Shown one piece after another: positions 21,241-31,000 of a stretch of 37,655 nt of DNA. The notes beneath the pieces are model-generated. The model saw nothing but the letters and a program-made list of their open reading frames with translations. It was not told the origin of the DNA and did no database searches. How positions within the stretch are numbered: position 1 is the first letter of the stretch; every line of letters starts with the position of its first letter. Position numbers and translations under genes: made by a program. This DNA is from JBCFBK01 sp050173895. Lineage in GTDB: Bacteria > Bacteroidota > Bacteroidia > Bacteroidales > Prolixibacteraceae. The stretch covers positions 1 to 37,655 of the forward strand of contig JBFXKJ010000009.1 of the NCBI GenBank assembly GCA_050173895.1. The letters are read 5' to 3'.

Positions 21241-23943
21241 TCAACCGGTCCGCACCACCTGAAACAGGTACTGCCCCGAACCGACTTCAAGTTCGACCCG
21301 TCCTTCCGCCGTTCGCAGGTAACGAATCTCCGTATCCTCCCCGATGGCGCGGCCTCCTTCCCGGACGACGGAAAGATCCTGACAGGGGATCGAAATCAGC
21401 GCTGTGGTGTTGACCGGGATGTCAACCTCCAGGTTCAGTCCTCCGTCCTGCCGGCGCCAACACGACCTGACTTTGCCGTAAACGGAATGGTATTCAGCTT
21501 CGGCAAAATCCAGTTCATCCGTGAGCCAGGGCTTAATGAGAATGCGTTTGTATCCGGGCTGGTCCGGCCGCAGTCCGGCGACCCGTGTATACAGCCAGTC
21601 GCCCACGGCTCCGTAAGCATAATGGTTGAAGGAGTTCATCCCGGCAGTCTGGAACGAGCCGTCGGGCCGGATGCCGTCCCAGCGTTCCCAGATCGTGGTG
21701 GCTCCGAGGGTGACCGGGTACAACCAGGAAGGATACCGTTTATTAAAGAGAAGCCGGAAGGCAAGTTCCGGATAACCCTGGTCGGTCAGCACCTGGCAGA
21801 TCAGGGGGGTTCCCAGAAATCCTGTGGTCAGGTGCCCGAAATGCTTCACATCCTCAGCCAGCCGCCTGGCGGCCACGGGAACAAAGGCATCGGGCAGCAG
21901 CCCGAAAGCCAGCGCCAGCACATAGGCGGTCTGGGTATGCGAGACCAGCCTGCCTGCCGGTGTTATAAACTCCCGTTGGAAAGCCGCCCTGATCCTGGGA
22001 AGCAGCTCTCCGTAACGCTCCGCATCGTCTTTTCTCCCCAAAATAACAGCCGTTTGATACATCAAGCCGGTGGAATGGTAAAAGTAAGCGGTCGCGATCA
22101 GCTCTTTGTCGGTCGTGGCCCCGGCATAACCATAATCAGGAGCCTTGTACTTATAGGAATAATATTCGGCAAACGAAAGCCAGTCGCCAAAATGAAAGCC
22201 GCTGCTGAAAATGTAAGTTTCGCCCGACTCCCGGTTCATGTATTCCACCCAGCCTCTCATCGAATCGTACTGTTCCTCCAGGATCCGCTTATTGCCGTAA
22301 ACCTGGTAAACCGTCCAGGGAATAATCACAGCCGCATCGGCCCAGCCTGTTGATCCGTATCCATCCGACCAGCCGGTGCCGCCGCCATCGTCGAGCACAT
22401 GCGGCACCACCCAGGGAATGCTTCCGTCAGCCCGCTGGTCGGCAGTAACGTCCTTCATCCATTTGCCGTAAAAGCCGGCCACGTCGCGGTTAAAGCAGGC
22501 CGTGGGGGCAAAAACCTGTGCATCGCCGGTCCATCCCAGCCGTTCGTCACGCTGCGGACAATCGGTGGGCACGTCCAGAAAATTTCCCCGGAGTCCCCAG
22601 TCAATGTTTTGCTGCAGCCGGTTCACCAGCTCGTCGGAACATGCAAACCAACCGGTTTGCGGCATATCGGAATGAATGACCACTCCTTCCAGGTCGTCCG
22701 GCCCTATTTCTCCCGGATAATCGTTGATCCGCACATAACGAAAGCCGTGAAAAGTAAAACGCGGCTCCCAGCTTTCAACCCCTTCTCCCCGAAAAATGTA
22801 CACATCTTCAGCCCGGGCCGAGCGGAGATTATCGGTGTAGAAATTTCCCTCCTGATCCAGCACCTCGGCATGGCTCAGGCTGATCTTCCGGCCGGGCTTT
22901 CCGTTCAGGCGAAAACGTATCCGGCCAACCATGTTCTGCCCCAGGTCGAAAACAAGTTCGCCTTTCGGCGTATGGAATTTCCGCACCGGCTTGATTCGTT
23001 CCGTCACACAGACGGGCGTGCCCTCCGACGGCACCAGATTATCGTATCCGTAGTCAGCCGGATGCACCGCCCGCCACGAAGAATCGTCGAAGCCAGGGCT
23101 GTCCCAGCCGGGCATTTCGAGCCGGGCATCATAGATCTCACCGTTGTAGAGGTCCGATTGCAGCAGGGGACCGGTTGTAAACTTCCAGCTTTTATCACTG
23201 ATCACGAGTTCTTCCGAACCGTCTTCATAAACCAGCTTGAGCTGGAACAATAAGGCCAACCGGTCGCCGTAAAAGTTCCGTTTGCCCTGCCAGCACAGGT
23301 ATCCCCTATACCAGCCGTCAGCAAGGATAATCCCGATGGCATTTTTACCTGGCTGCACCTGTGCGGTGACATCGTAAGTCTGGTATTGCAACCGTTTATG
23401 GTAGCTGGTCCAGCCCGGCGTAAACAAATCGGCCCCCACCTTTTCGCCGTTCAACGAAAATTCATACAGTCCGTGGCTGGTCACATAAGCAGTGGCTTTT
23501 GCAACCGGACCGGCAGCCCCGAATTCCCTTCTCAGAAAAGGCAAAGCTTCTTTTTCGCCGGCAGCAGGCTCAATCCAGCAGGCTTTCCAGTCTTCTTTTC
23601 CCAGAAGGGCCATTTCGAAAAAGGCCGGCTCACTCCAGTCCGACTCCTCCCCTTTGCTGGTCCAGACTTTCACCTGCCACCAGATCCGCTGGCCCGAAGC
23701 AGGCTTTTCGCCACCGTACGCAAGCTGAACCGACTGCCCGGTCCCGACCTTTCCCGAATCCCAGGTGAGACGTGCAGCTACCGCCAGATCTTTTGGGATG
23801 AAGGCACATCTTAGCCGGTAAGCCGTTTGGCTGACATTTCTTTTATCGTCCTGAATTTCCCAACTGAACCGGGGAGATGGCGTTTCAAGCCCCACCGGAT
23901 TGGTTTTACGTTCGGTTTTCAGATTAACCACACGAAGCTCCAT
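21241..23943 (-). CDS. GH78 alpha-L-rhamnosidase, no signal peptide
   Basis: The start at 23943 (MELRVVNLKTERKTNPVGLE) fits the family beginning. The 900-aa protein has the N-terminal fibronectin-like domain (SPRFSWEIQDDKRNVSQTAY), two beta-sandwich domains (GLYEFSLNGEKVGADLFTPG at about 160), the (alpha/alpha)6 barrel with DVPTDCPQRDERLGWTGDAQ (about 457-476, acid Glu 467) and TTIWERWDG (base Glu 753), and a C-terminal beta domain. These are the catalytic motifs of GH78. Neither this start nor the longer frame to 23985 carries a hydrophobic signal, so it is predicted to be cytoplasmic, unlike most other glycosidases here. It is 10 nt behind the small membrane protein of the NCS1 permease. 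Confidence 0.9.
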   Translation of the reverse strand: MELRVVNLKTERKTNPVGLETPSPRFSWEIQDDKRNVSQTAYRLRCAFIPKDLAVAARLTWDSGKVGTGQSVQLAYGGEKPASGQRIWWQVKVWTSKGEESDWSEPAFFEMALLGKEDWKACWIEPAAGEKEALPFLRREFGAAGPVAKATAYVTSHGLYEFSLNGEKVGADLFTPGWTSYHKRLQYQTYDVTAQVQPGKNAIGIILADGWYRGYLCWQGKRNFYGDRLALLFQLKLVYEDGSEELVISDKSWKFTTGPLLQSDLYNGEIYDARLEMPGWDSPGFDDSSWRAVHPADYGYDNLVPSEGTPVCVTERIKPVRKFHTPKGELVFDLGQNMVGRIRFRLNGKPGRKISLSHAEVLDQEGNFYTDNLRSARAEDVYIFRGEGVESWEPRFTFHGFRYVRINDYPGEIGPDDLEGVVIHSDMPQTGWFACSDELVNRLQQNIDWGLRGNFLDVPTDCPQRDERLGWTGDAQVFAPTACFNRDVAGFYGKWMKDVTADQRADGSIPWVVPHVLDDGGGTGWSDGYGSTGWADAAVIIPWTVYQVYGNKRILEEQYDSMRGWVEYMNRESGETYIFSSGFHFGDWLSFAEYYSYKYKAPDYGYAGATTDKELIATAYFYHSTGLMYQTAVILGRKDDAERYGELLPRIRAAFQREFITPAGRLVSHTQTAYVLALAFGLLPDAFVPVAARRLAEDVKHFGHLTTGFLGTPLICQVLTDQGYPELAFRLLFNKRYPSWLYPVTLGATTIWERWDGIRPDGSFQTAGMNSFNHYAYGAVGDWLYTRVAGLRPDQPGYKRILIKPWLTDELDFAEAEYHSVYGKVRSCWRRQDGGLNLEVDIPVNTTALISIPCQDLSVVREGGRAIGEDTEIRYLRTAEGRVELEVGSGQYLFQVVRTG

Positions 23944-23953
23944 ACGATTTTGT

Positions 23954-24157
23954 TTAGCTGTTAGGATTTCCTTTTTCTTCCTCATCGAGCGACTTTGTTT
24001 TCATCCAGAAAGGCGCGGTGGCAAACCAGATCAGCATTCCGGCCACCATCAGCTGAAAATGGTTTTCCATTCCAATCACGCCTTTAAAGACCAGTACCGA
24101 CGGCACGATTGTCAGCGCCAGTCCGATAAATGATAAAATGATCAGCAGCCGTTTCAT
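23954..24157 (-). CDS. Small two-helix membrane protein coupled to the NCS1 permease
   Basis: This 67-aa protein has two hydrophobic segments, LLIILSFIGLALTIVPSVLV (about 4-23) and HFQLMVAGMLIWFATAPFWM (about 33-52), and a charged tail (KTKSLDEEEKGN). It begins with an ATGA overlap at the end of the permease gene, so it is translationally coupled to it. Small two-helix partners of this sort are known for SSS carriers (for example YhdT with PanF); one for an NCS1-type carrier is unusual. I recognise no named family. The likely role is a subunit or stabiliser of the permease. Confidence 0.65.
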   Translation of the reverse strand: MKRLLIILSFIGLALTIVPSVLVFKGVIGMENHFQLMVAGMLIWFATAPFWMKTKSLDEEEKGNPNS

Positions 24158-25668
24158 TTTAAGCCTCCTTTCCTGATGATTTCCGCATTGACTTTTCTTT
24201 TCTGCTGAACGAAACTCAGTGCCAGGTACAGCAGGGCAGCCAGGAACCATTCCGGTGCAACCAGAAAGGTCAGATCGACTTTGATGTCATGGAGCCACGC
24301 CGGAAGGTTTCCGCCGGCTATTTTTTCCACCCACGGCAGATGGTCTTTTCCATAGAGAAAGAAGGAGAAAAAGAAGGAGCCAAACCAGGCCACGGCGGCA
24401 GGCCAGCTGAAAAGCTTGCCCGCTTTTTCGGTGAAATTGCTTACAAGACCGATCCTGGGAAACAGCCAGACATCGAGGATGATAAAAGCGCCCAGCGGAA
24501 TAAAAAAGAGCCCGTAGTAGGCAACGATCCGGTCCAGGTTGGCGTTTACTGCAGGGATGCAGGCCGTGACGATCATAAAGGCGCCGGCGGCAAAGGTCAC
24601 TTTCCAGCGCTTCCAGTTTGGGGTGGCCACCTGAATAGCCAATCCGGCGCGATACAAAGTGGGATTGGCAGTGGTCCAGCCGGCAATCACCACGCTGACT
24701 GCACCAGCCAGTCCGGCCCCGTAAAGGGCAATGTTCCCCGGTTGCGGATTGACAAAGCCATCTGAGAGATACGCGGCACAGAGGATCCCGGACGCGATCC
24801 AGGCACCGAAATGTCCCAGGAACATCCCGAAGGCCGACGCAAATCCCTGGGTCCAGCTTTTGGCATAACGGAAGATCGTGACATCCGACATGCCCATGTG
24901 CTGGGTCGCATTGCACAGCCAGGCAAAACCGGCCACATGCCAGAACGTGTATTTGCTGTTGGCCCCGATCGGTTCGCCCGTAAAAATGCGCGTATTGGCC
25001 ACTTCCCAGAAATCGCCGAGCGAAGTGGTTCCCAGTTTGGCCAGCACAGCCAGCGCAGCAGCAAAAAATACCAGCACCATCCAGGGGGCGCATATCTTCG
25101 AAAAAAATGCAATTTTTTCAAATCCGAGTACAGCCAGCGCGGCGATCACCACCCCGACAATGACAGCGATCACGATCCAGGGAAAGCCGGGGACCAGGTC
25201 ACCGGCCACAAAATCCGGATTAGGAATGCCAAAAGGAATGGAAATCGCCGTCACCGCCACGTTGACCATCGCGCCTGCCAGCAGACATAAGATAAACGCA
25301 TAAAATGCGCTGTATGCCACGGTCAGGTATGGACCAATGATTTTCCGCAGTTGCCAGTAGATGGTCAGACGGGTTTTTACGGCCACCGGCGCGGTCATAA
25401 ATGCCCAGCTCAATACGGCCAGGGTGTTGCCCACCAGCAGGCCCAGGAAAAAGTCACGGGCCGAGACCCCGTGCATCACCATGAGCGGTCCCAGGACAAA
25501 TTCGGTCCCCGCCACATGCTCTCCGGCAAACATGGCAATAAAGGTTTTCCAGCCGTGCAGCTTCTTCTCTGAAACCGGCTCCCGGTCATACTCATACAAG
25601 GCATCCAGCCTTTCGATCAGGCCCGGAGCGGTGGCGGGAGCAGTGATTGGTTCATTCATTTGCATCAT
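24154..25668 (-). CDS. NCS1-family (purine-cytosine permease-like) transporter
   Basis: The 504-aa protein has about 12 hydrophobic helices. The start is typical of the family: a polar N-terminus with YEYDREPVSEKKLHGWKTF, then IAMFAGEHVAGTEFVLGPLM. Further family-like parts are FEKIAFFSKICAPWMVLVFF, TFWHVAGFAWLCNATQHMGM and IAGWTTANPTLYRAGLAIQV (about 328-347). NCS1 carriers take up nucleobases, allantoin, hydantoins, thiamine or pyridoxine with a cation. Its presence among rhamnosidases is unexpected; the carried compound could be a heterocyclic or glycosylated molecule or an unknown sugar derivative. It is preceded by an 83-bp gap made mostly of 7-bp repeats, so it may begin a transcription unit. 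Confidence 0.82.
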   Translation of the reverse strand: MMQMNEPITAPATAPGLIERLDALYEYDREPVSEKKLHGWKTFIAMFAGEHVAGTEFVLGPLMVMHGVSARDFFLGLLVGNTLAVLSWAFMTAPVAVKTRLTIYWQLRKIIGPYLTVAYSAFYAFILCLLAGAMVNVAVTAISIPFGIPNPDFVAGDLVPGFPWIVIAVIVGVVIAALAVLGFEKIAFFSKICAPWMVLVFFAAALAVLAKLGTTSLGDFWEVANTRIFTGEPIGANSKYTFWHVAGFAWLCNATQHMGMSDVTIFRYAKSWTQGFASAFGMFLGHFGAWIASGILCAAYLSDGFVNPQPGNIALYGAGLAGAVSVVIAGWTTANPTLYRAGLAIQVATPNWKRWKVTFAAGAFMIVTACIPAVNANLDRIVAYYGLFFIPLGAFIILDVWLFPRIGLVSNFTEKAGKLFSWPAAVAWFGSFFFSFFLYGKDHLPWVEKIAGGNLPAWLHDIKVDLTFLVAPEWFLAALLYLALSFVQQKRKVNAEIIRKGGLK

Positions 25669-25691
25669 TATTTAGTTAGAATTTAGTATCA

Positions 25692-25761
25692 GGACACAAG
25701 ACGCAAGACACAAGACACAAGACGCAAGAGTCAAGAATCAAGAGTCAGGAATCAGGAATCG
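25692..25761. repeat. Degenerate 7-bp tandem repeat running into a stop codon
   Basis: Ten 7-bp units in one register: GGACACA, AGACGCA, AGACACA, AGACACA, AGACGCA, AGAGTCA, AGAATCA, AGAGTCA, GGAATCA and GGAATCG. The last units enter the DUF5703 gene, so the repeat supplies its stop codon (25752-25754) and the last codons. Confidence 0.85.
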
Positions 25762-28088
25762 GGTTTTTCGTTATACAAATCGATCACATCGGCCCGGCGG
25801 GATTCGGGATCGACTTTCAGCAGACGGAGCTTTCCGCCTTTCAGTTCGGCTTCAACCGTTGTTTTGCCCGGGGCGTGCAGCTTAAAATGCACATCCCATT
25901 CGCGCGGCCAGGCCGGGAACAGGTATATTTTTTCATCCACTGTCTGCATCAGCATTTCCTGCAGTGCGATCATGCCCGATCCGCCCTGGTTGTGGTCGGG
26001 TACCCAGTCAAAGCCGGGGCCCCAGAAGGCCGGAAAACGCCGGCCCGAGTCGCCCAGCTTCTTCCGGATCAAGCCGGCTGCCTCCGCGGTCAGTCCCAGG
26101 CGCGCTGCAAAAATGGCGTCCTGCTTCCAGCCCACATGGCTCCGGAAACGAATGGCATCCGGATCATATTTCCAGGTATTCAGGGCAATGTCCGAACCGG
26201 GCTTGCCAATCCCGTACATTCCCCAGGGAAATACCGGGTACAGTTGCGGAACCTCCACATTGTTGATCCGCTCCCAAAGTCTGGCCGGGGCAATGGTTTG
26301 ATGTCCCTGATGTTCGGTGAAACTGACCGGCGGGATCCGTTGAAGCATCATCTGCCACTTTTCGTGCCTTGCCTGGTTCGTACCCGTTTCCGGCAACGCC
26401 AGCAACTGCTCCAATACGGTTTTCAGGGCAGCGATCGTTGAGGTGGAATTGTAAGCCATCTTATAAGTCTCGCAGGCCGACCCCGGATAAAGAATGAGGT
26501 GTCCGTTTGCATCAAGCGGCTTTACTCCCCGTCGCGCGGCCAGGTATTGGTAATGCTCGTCAAAAAAAGTGAGACAGCTTTCGATCAGGGGGAGGTAAGG
26601 CTGAATGTCGTCCCCGTTATAACGCTGGTTTTCCAGGATCAGAAAACAAAATTCCAGCACCGTGTCCCACTGGTATTCGAGCCAGGCATTGTGTTCCAGT
26701 CCCGGATCGTAGCCCGCCGGACGCTTCCATCCGTATTCGCTGCAGTTGGGCAGACCGAAATTTTCTATCTGTTCGGTAAAGCAGGCGCCCCGGTGCCCCC
26801 AGTAATGTTCAGACCGCAGTTCAGCGTTCCGCAGGAGCCGGTTGTAAAAGTCAAATTGCGGCTTCATCAGGTCAAAGTCGCCGCTTTTGAGCATCGGAAA
26901 GTAAACCAGCCGCTGGTTCTGTGCTGTAAAGGTCCCGCCGCCCCAGTTGCGGAAATCGGGCGTATATTTTTTGGTTGAATCGGTAAAAACAGGGTCAACG
27001 GTGAACAGTCCGCCATTGAATTTCGTCGGATACTCCCCGTAAGCATTACAGGCCAGCAGATAGCGGAAGAGCTGGTAATTGCGGCCGGTCTGCCAAACCG
27101 GATCCGCTTTGTCTTTTGTTTCCGGCCGCATAAGCACAAAGGAACGGTTCCAGTACTTCCGCCACCAGTCTTCTGTTTTTTTAAGCGCCTGATCCTTATT
27201 TTTCTCCGCCCTTCCGGCCAGCTCCTCCAGACCGGCCTGCCATCCGGGGAAACTTTTTGCCGTATGGAGTACAAGGATCAGCCCGTGTTTTGAAGCCGCC
27301 CTGGCGCTTTTCAGCTTCCAGCCCTCGAAATCAGTGTCCTGGTAAGTTCCAGCGGTCTTCCCTGCGGCCACGAAATTCTTTCCCTGCATCCTTCCTCCGA
27401 AGGTGAGCCCTGCCAGCGGGTTGTACAGTTGATCTTTCACAGGATCCATCCCCTGTTGGGCAACCGTCACATCGAAAATGGTCTCCTGCCGGTTGCGGTG
27501 AAAATAGACCACGGCATTTTCGGAAAACGCAAGCTGGTCGGCAAAGGTTTTCAGGCCGGCAGGCGGTGCCCATTTATAGGAATTGGCAAAGCTTTCGCCC
27601 TTTTGCAAAAGGCGGTTGCGGTACCGCCAGCTTTCATAGACCGCTTCCACCCGGATCTTTTGGGTTGATTCAATGTCGACGTACACCACCGGATTGAAAA
27701 CATCCGTGCGGATTTTCACTTCAGCCGACAGGTCGCCGTCCGTCCCTTGTATGATGACGTATCCTTTCGCCAGCTTCAGTTCCTGCCTGAACGAATTCCC
27801 GGCAAAGGGATTGGGACTGAGCTTAACCCGCACCCTCCCCGCCTTCAGCAGGCAGTTATGTTCGTCAAAGGTTCCGCTCCTGGCTATGTAAAACAGGATC
27901 TCTCCTTTTTCCACCCACACATTCAGGCCAATGTCACCACCGCCACAGGGCATGGATTCGGACGCATTCCGGCTCTGAGAGGTCCATACCACATTGTACT
28001 GCTCCGGCACAGGCGACTGTGCTTCACCCCTGTTTATCACGGCAAAGCTGAAAAACAGCAGGTATCCGGCAATGAAGTTCTTATTCAT
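25752..28088 (-). CDS. Secreted DUF5703 (alpha/alpha)6 glycoside hydrolase, GH95-like
   Basis: The 778-aa protein has a signal peptide (FIAGYLLFFSFAVINRGEAQ). The N-terminal beta-sandwich matches DUF5703: NVVWTSQSRNASESMPCGGG then DIGLNVWVEKGEILFYIARS and SGTFDEHNCLLKAGRVRVKL. The remainder is a helical barrel with TGRNYQLFRYLLACNAYGEY (about 335), PTKFNGGLFTVDP, HNAWLEYQWDTVLEF and a C-terminal beta domain. This architecture resembles GH95/GH65-type enzymes; the usual catalytic acid could be in the NCSEYGWKRPAG or WLEYQWDT region, which I cannot fix. GH95 members act on alpha-L-fucose or alpha-L-galactose. It overlaps the GH106 gene by 4 bp, hence co-translated. The family has, to my knowledge, no settled activity. 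Confidence 0.65.
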   Translation of the reverse strand: MNKNFIAGYLLFFSFAVINRGEAQSPVPEQYNVVWTSQSRNASESMPCGGGDIGLNVWVEKGEILFYIARSGTFDEHNCLLKAGRVRVKLSPNPFAGNSFRQELKLAKGYVIIQGTDGDLSAEVKIRTDVFNPVVYVDIESTQKIRVEAVYESWRYRNRLLQKGESFANSYKWAPPAGLKTFADQLAFSENAVVYFHRNRQETIFDVTVAQQGMDPVKDQLYNPLAGLTFGGRMQGKNFVAAGKTAGTYQDTDFEGWKLKSARAASKHGLILVLHTAKSFPGWQAGLEELAGRAEKNKDQALKKTEDWWRKYWNRSFVLMRPETKDKADPVWQTGRNYQLFRYLLACNAYGEYPTKFNGGLFTVDPVFTDSTKKYTPDFRNWGGGTFTAQNQRLVYFPMLKSGDFDLMKPQFDFYNRLLRNAELRSEHYWGHRGACFTEQIENFGLPNCSEYGWKRPAGYDPGLEHNAWLEYQWDTVLEFCFLILENQRYNGDDIQPYLPLIESCLTFFDEHYQYLAARRGVKPLDANGHLILYPGSACETYKMAYNSTSTIAALKTVLEQLLALPETGTNQARHEKWQMMLQRIPPVSFTEHQGHQTIAPARLWERINNVEVPQLYPVFPWGMYGIGKPGSDIALNTWKYDPDAIRFRSHVGWKQDAIFAARLGLTAEAAGLIRKKLGDSGRRFPAFWGPGFDWVPDHNQGGSGMIALQEMLMQTVDEKIYLFPAWPREWDVHFKLHAPGKTTVEAELKGGKLRLLKVDPESRRADVIDLYNEKPDS

Positions 28089-31000
28089 AAGCGACTCTGT
28101 TCGTCCGTATCCGTTTCCATATCAATCTCAATTTCATCTGATGCTACTGGTGTATTCTCTTCAAAACTCCTCATCGTTCCGCTTTCTGGGGAATGCTGCA
28201 ACTCCCGCCGGCAGATCCGCACCGGACCGAACAGGCCCACCGGCAGCAGGGGCCGACCTTCGAGGCGGTAAGGGGCTGTGGTCCGCAAAATTTGCCGTTC
28301 CTGCGGGAGCCCATGATCGCCGCTGAGCCGGTTGTGCCAGGTATTGGCCACATCGATTTCAAGCAGGTTTTCACCGCTTTTTAATTGCCCGTCCAGCCGA
28401 AGGCGATGAGGCCGGGTCCAGCAAACGCCCGTCCGATACCCGTTCAGGCGTACTTCTGCCACATTGGCGAAATCGCCCAGGTCAATCCAGATCTCCTCTT
28501 CGGGTTCGTCCGGCTTCCAGTTAAAGCTGGTCCGGTAGGTGGCCACGCCCGAATAAAACCGGATGCCATCGACGGAACTTTTGCTCCAGTCCTGCAGGAC
28601 CGTCCAATGCTGCGGTTCCCCTGGTCCGCCCGCTGCAGGATCGAAGCTCACTGTCCAGGGACCGCCGATGGTCATGATTTCTTTTGTCCGGATCGTATTC
28701 GGTTGTCCGTTCCGGACGTCTTCGTTTGCCGGATCAAAGAGGACAAACAGCGACTCGCCCGACTCAAAACCGTAAGCCAGCGTGGTTCGGCCACCGTTGC
28801 AATTCCAGGCAGTGCACGGCCGGGTTTGTCCAGAAACGGCATCATACAAAACGGGAACCTTCCCTTCCACGCGGAAGCTCATTTCAGCGAAAAGCGCTTC
28901 GCCACTTTGGTTTGAAATAAAATAAATATCCTGATGGCCGGCCTGCCGGTGACACCAGGCCAGCTTACCTTTCAAGCGGCCGCCGGGGCCGGAGGCGGTA
29001 AAATCCGGGGGCAGGCGAAACGGGTCAAAGGAATCTGCCCGGTAAGGACCGAACAGCAGCATGCCTTTTCCCCTCCGGATCCCTCCGAAGGCATTCCCTT
29101 TTTTATCAGTAAAGGTGACTTTTTCGCCGTCAGCCAACTCAGCCATCAGTTGCCGCAGTTGTTCGTCTTCTGCGGGCCGGGGCCCGGTCGTTTGCCGGGG
29201 TTTTTCCATCCACAGGACGGTGGCGCCCTGGGCAGTTAATTCAGCGAGTTTACGTGCTACCGGAAGGCTCATCTGCTCGCCGCCATGAGGGGCCAGTTTC
29301 CTGTTCCCGGGAATCACCAGCAAGGCATAGCTTGCCCCTCCGGGCAGCACGATCCGCCCGTTTTTCACCCATGCCCGGTTCAGCAGCACGTCTTTGTTGA
29401 ACGAGTCGTACGCATAGCCGTTCAGCGGATCGATCCATTTTTCAGGGTCGGCCATGTTCGACTGGGTCGTCACGCCCTGCGGCAGTTCCCGCAGCGGCGT
29501 CTGTGCGTTTTTCAGGCGGATGGCCTCCGACTGAACACGCTCCGGTCCCATCGGACCGGGCAGGAACGGCACCAGCCGGTCGGGCAGCAAGGCCCGGCGC
29601 GGAACCTCCTCACCGGTGAATACGGCTATGTCGGTAACGGGAACGCCTTGCTGCAGCAACGCCTGGCATCGGTTCAGGTAGCTCCAGAAAGCCTCGCTTT
29701 GCTTCCACCACACCTGGTCACGCTGCAGGTAGGTCCCCACTTTATCCAGCGTCATGCCCGGTTTCCGATCCGTCCAGGGATTGTGGGTAAACACATGTGT
29801 CACCACCCGGTTGATGCCCAGGGCAAAATTGCGGTCGGCCAGGGGCTTCAGCATGGCGGGATCTTCATCCCAGTCGAGGCGGATCTCCGTAAAACTCTCG
29901 GCCTGCACGACCGGCCAGCCATAGATATGGGCACCCGAAACGGCATCCAGCACATCGTTCGGTTTGTCGTGCGACGGACTGCGGAACCAGTATTCGCCCA
30001 TGGGCAGGTCCGCATGCTTAAAATGCAGCAGGCCGTCCCCCACTCCCACCGGAGCCATGCTTTCGGCCGAAAATAAAACACCTTTTCGCCTGGATTCTTC
30101 CTGCAGGGTTCCGTAAAAGTTCCCAGCGAACAGCTCGGCAATCGTTTCCCGCACATCCTGCAACACGCGTTCAGATGTTTCGGCATCAGCCAGTGCCACG
30201 CCAGCCATCACCGGCAGATAGGGAAGCAGATCGTAGCCACGGCGCTTTTTGAACTCCGCAGGCATGACCGCCGACCAGTTCTGGCTGCCGCATTCCCAAC
30301 TGTCGACATGAAAACGGGTGATCACTCGTCCGGCCAGTTCTTCGCCGATCTGACGGTACGCTTCGCCAAACCATTTATCAAACTGAAAGCGGACCACGGC
30401 GGGATCGAACTTGTCGCATTCCAGCCCTTTACCGCCTCCGCCGATGTAATTTTCGTGTCCCGTTGAGGTATGCCCCATGCGCAAAATGACCCAGTCGCCT
30501 GCCGGCACCTGCCAGTTCAGCGTACCGTCAGGCTCCGTAAAGGCGGTGATGTTGACAAGTTGTTTCAGATCCACACAGGCGGCATCGGGCAGAATATTCT
30601 CCTCCGTATGCCCCGCCACCCGCCAGATGGAGCCGTTCTTCCCCTCAAACTGATGGATCCTGGCTTCCGATAACAGGGTGATGCCTTTCACGCGCAGCGT
30701 CGGCGACCATTTGGCATCGTCCAGGTCCTCGGCTCCCGGTTCCGAACCCTCCGGATCAAAGACAAAGCGATAGTAGCGGGCCGTTACGGGCTCAATGAGC
30801 TGGGTGGCTGGCTGGTCCAGGTCGAGCCAGCCTGAGCGCGGAGGCACCAGCCGCGTGTGAGTTTTAAAATGAATGCCGTCGTTGCTGGTTTCCAGGATCA
30901 GCCGGTTGCTCTGGTAGTTGTTCCATCCGGTTTTGATCTGCACCGACCGGCAGGTGAACGGCTCAGCAAAGGCATACTGGATCCATCCTTTTTCTTTGGT

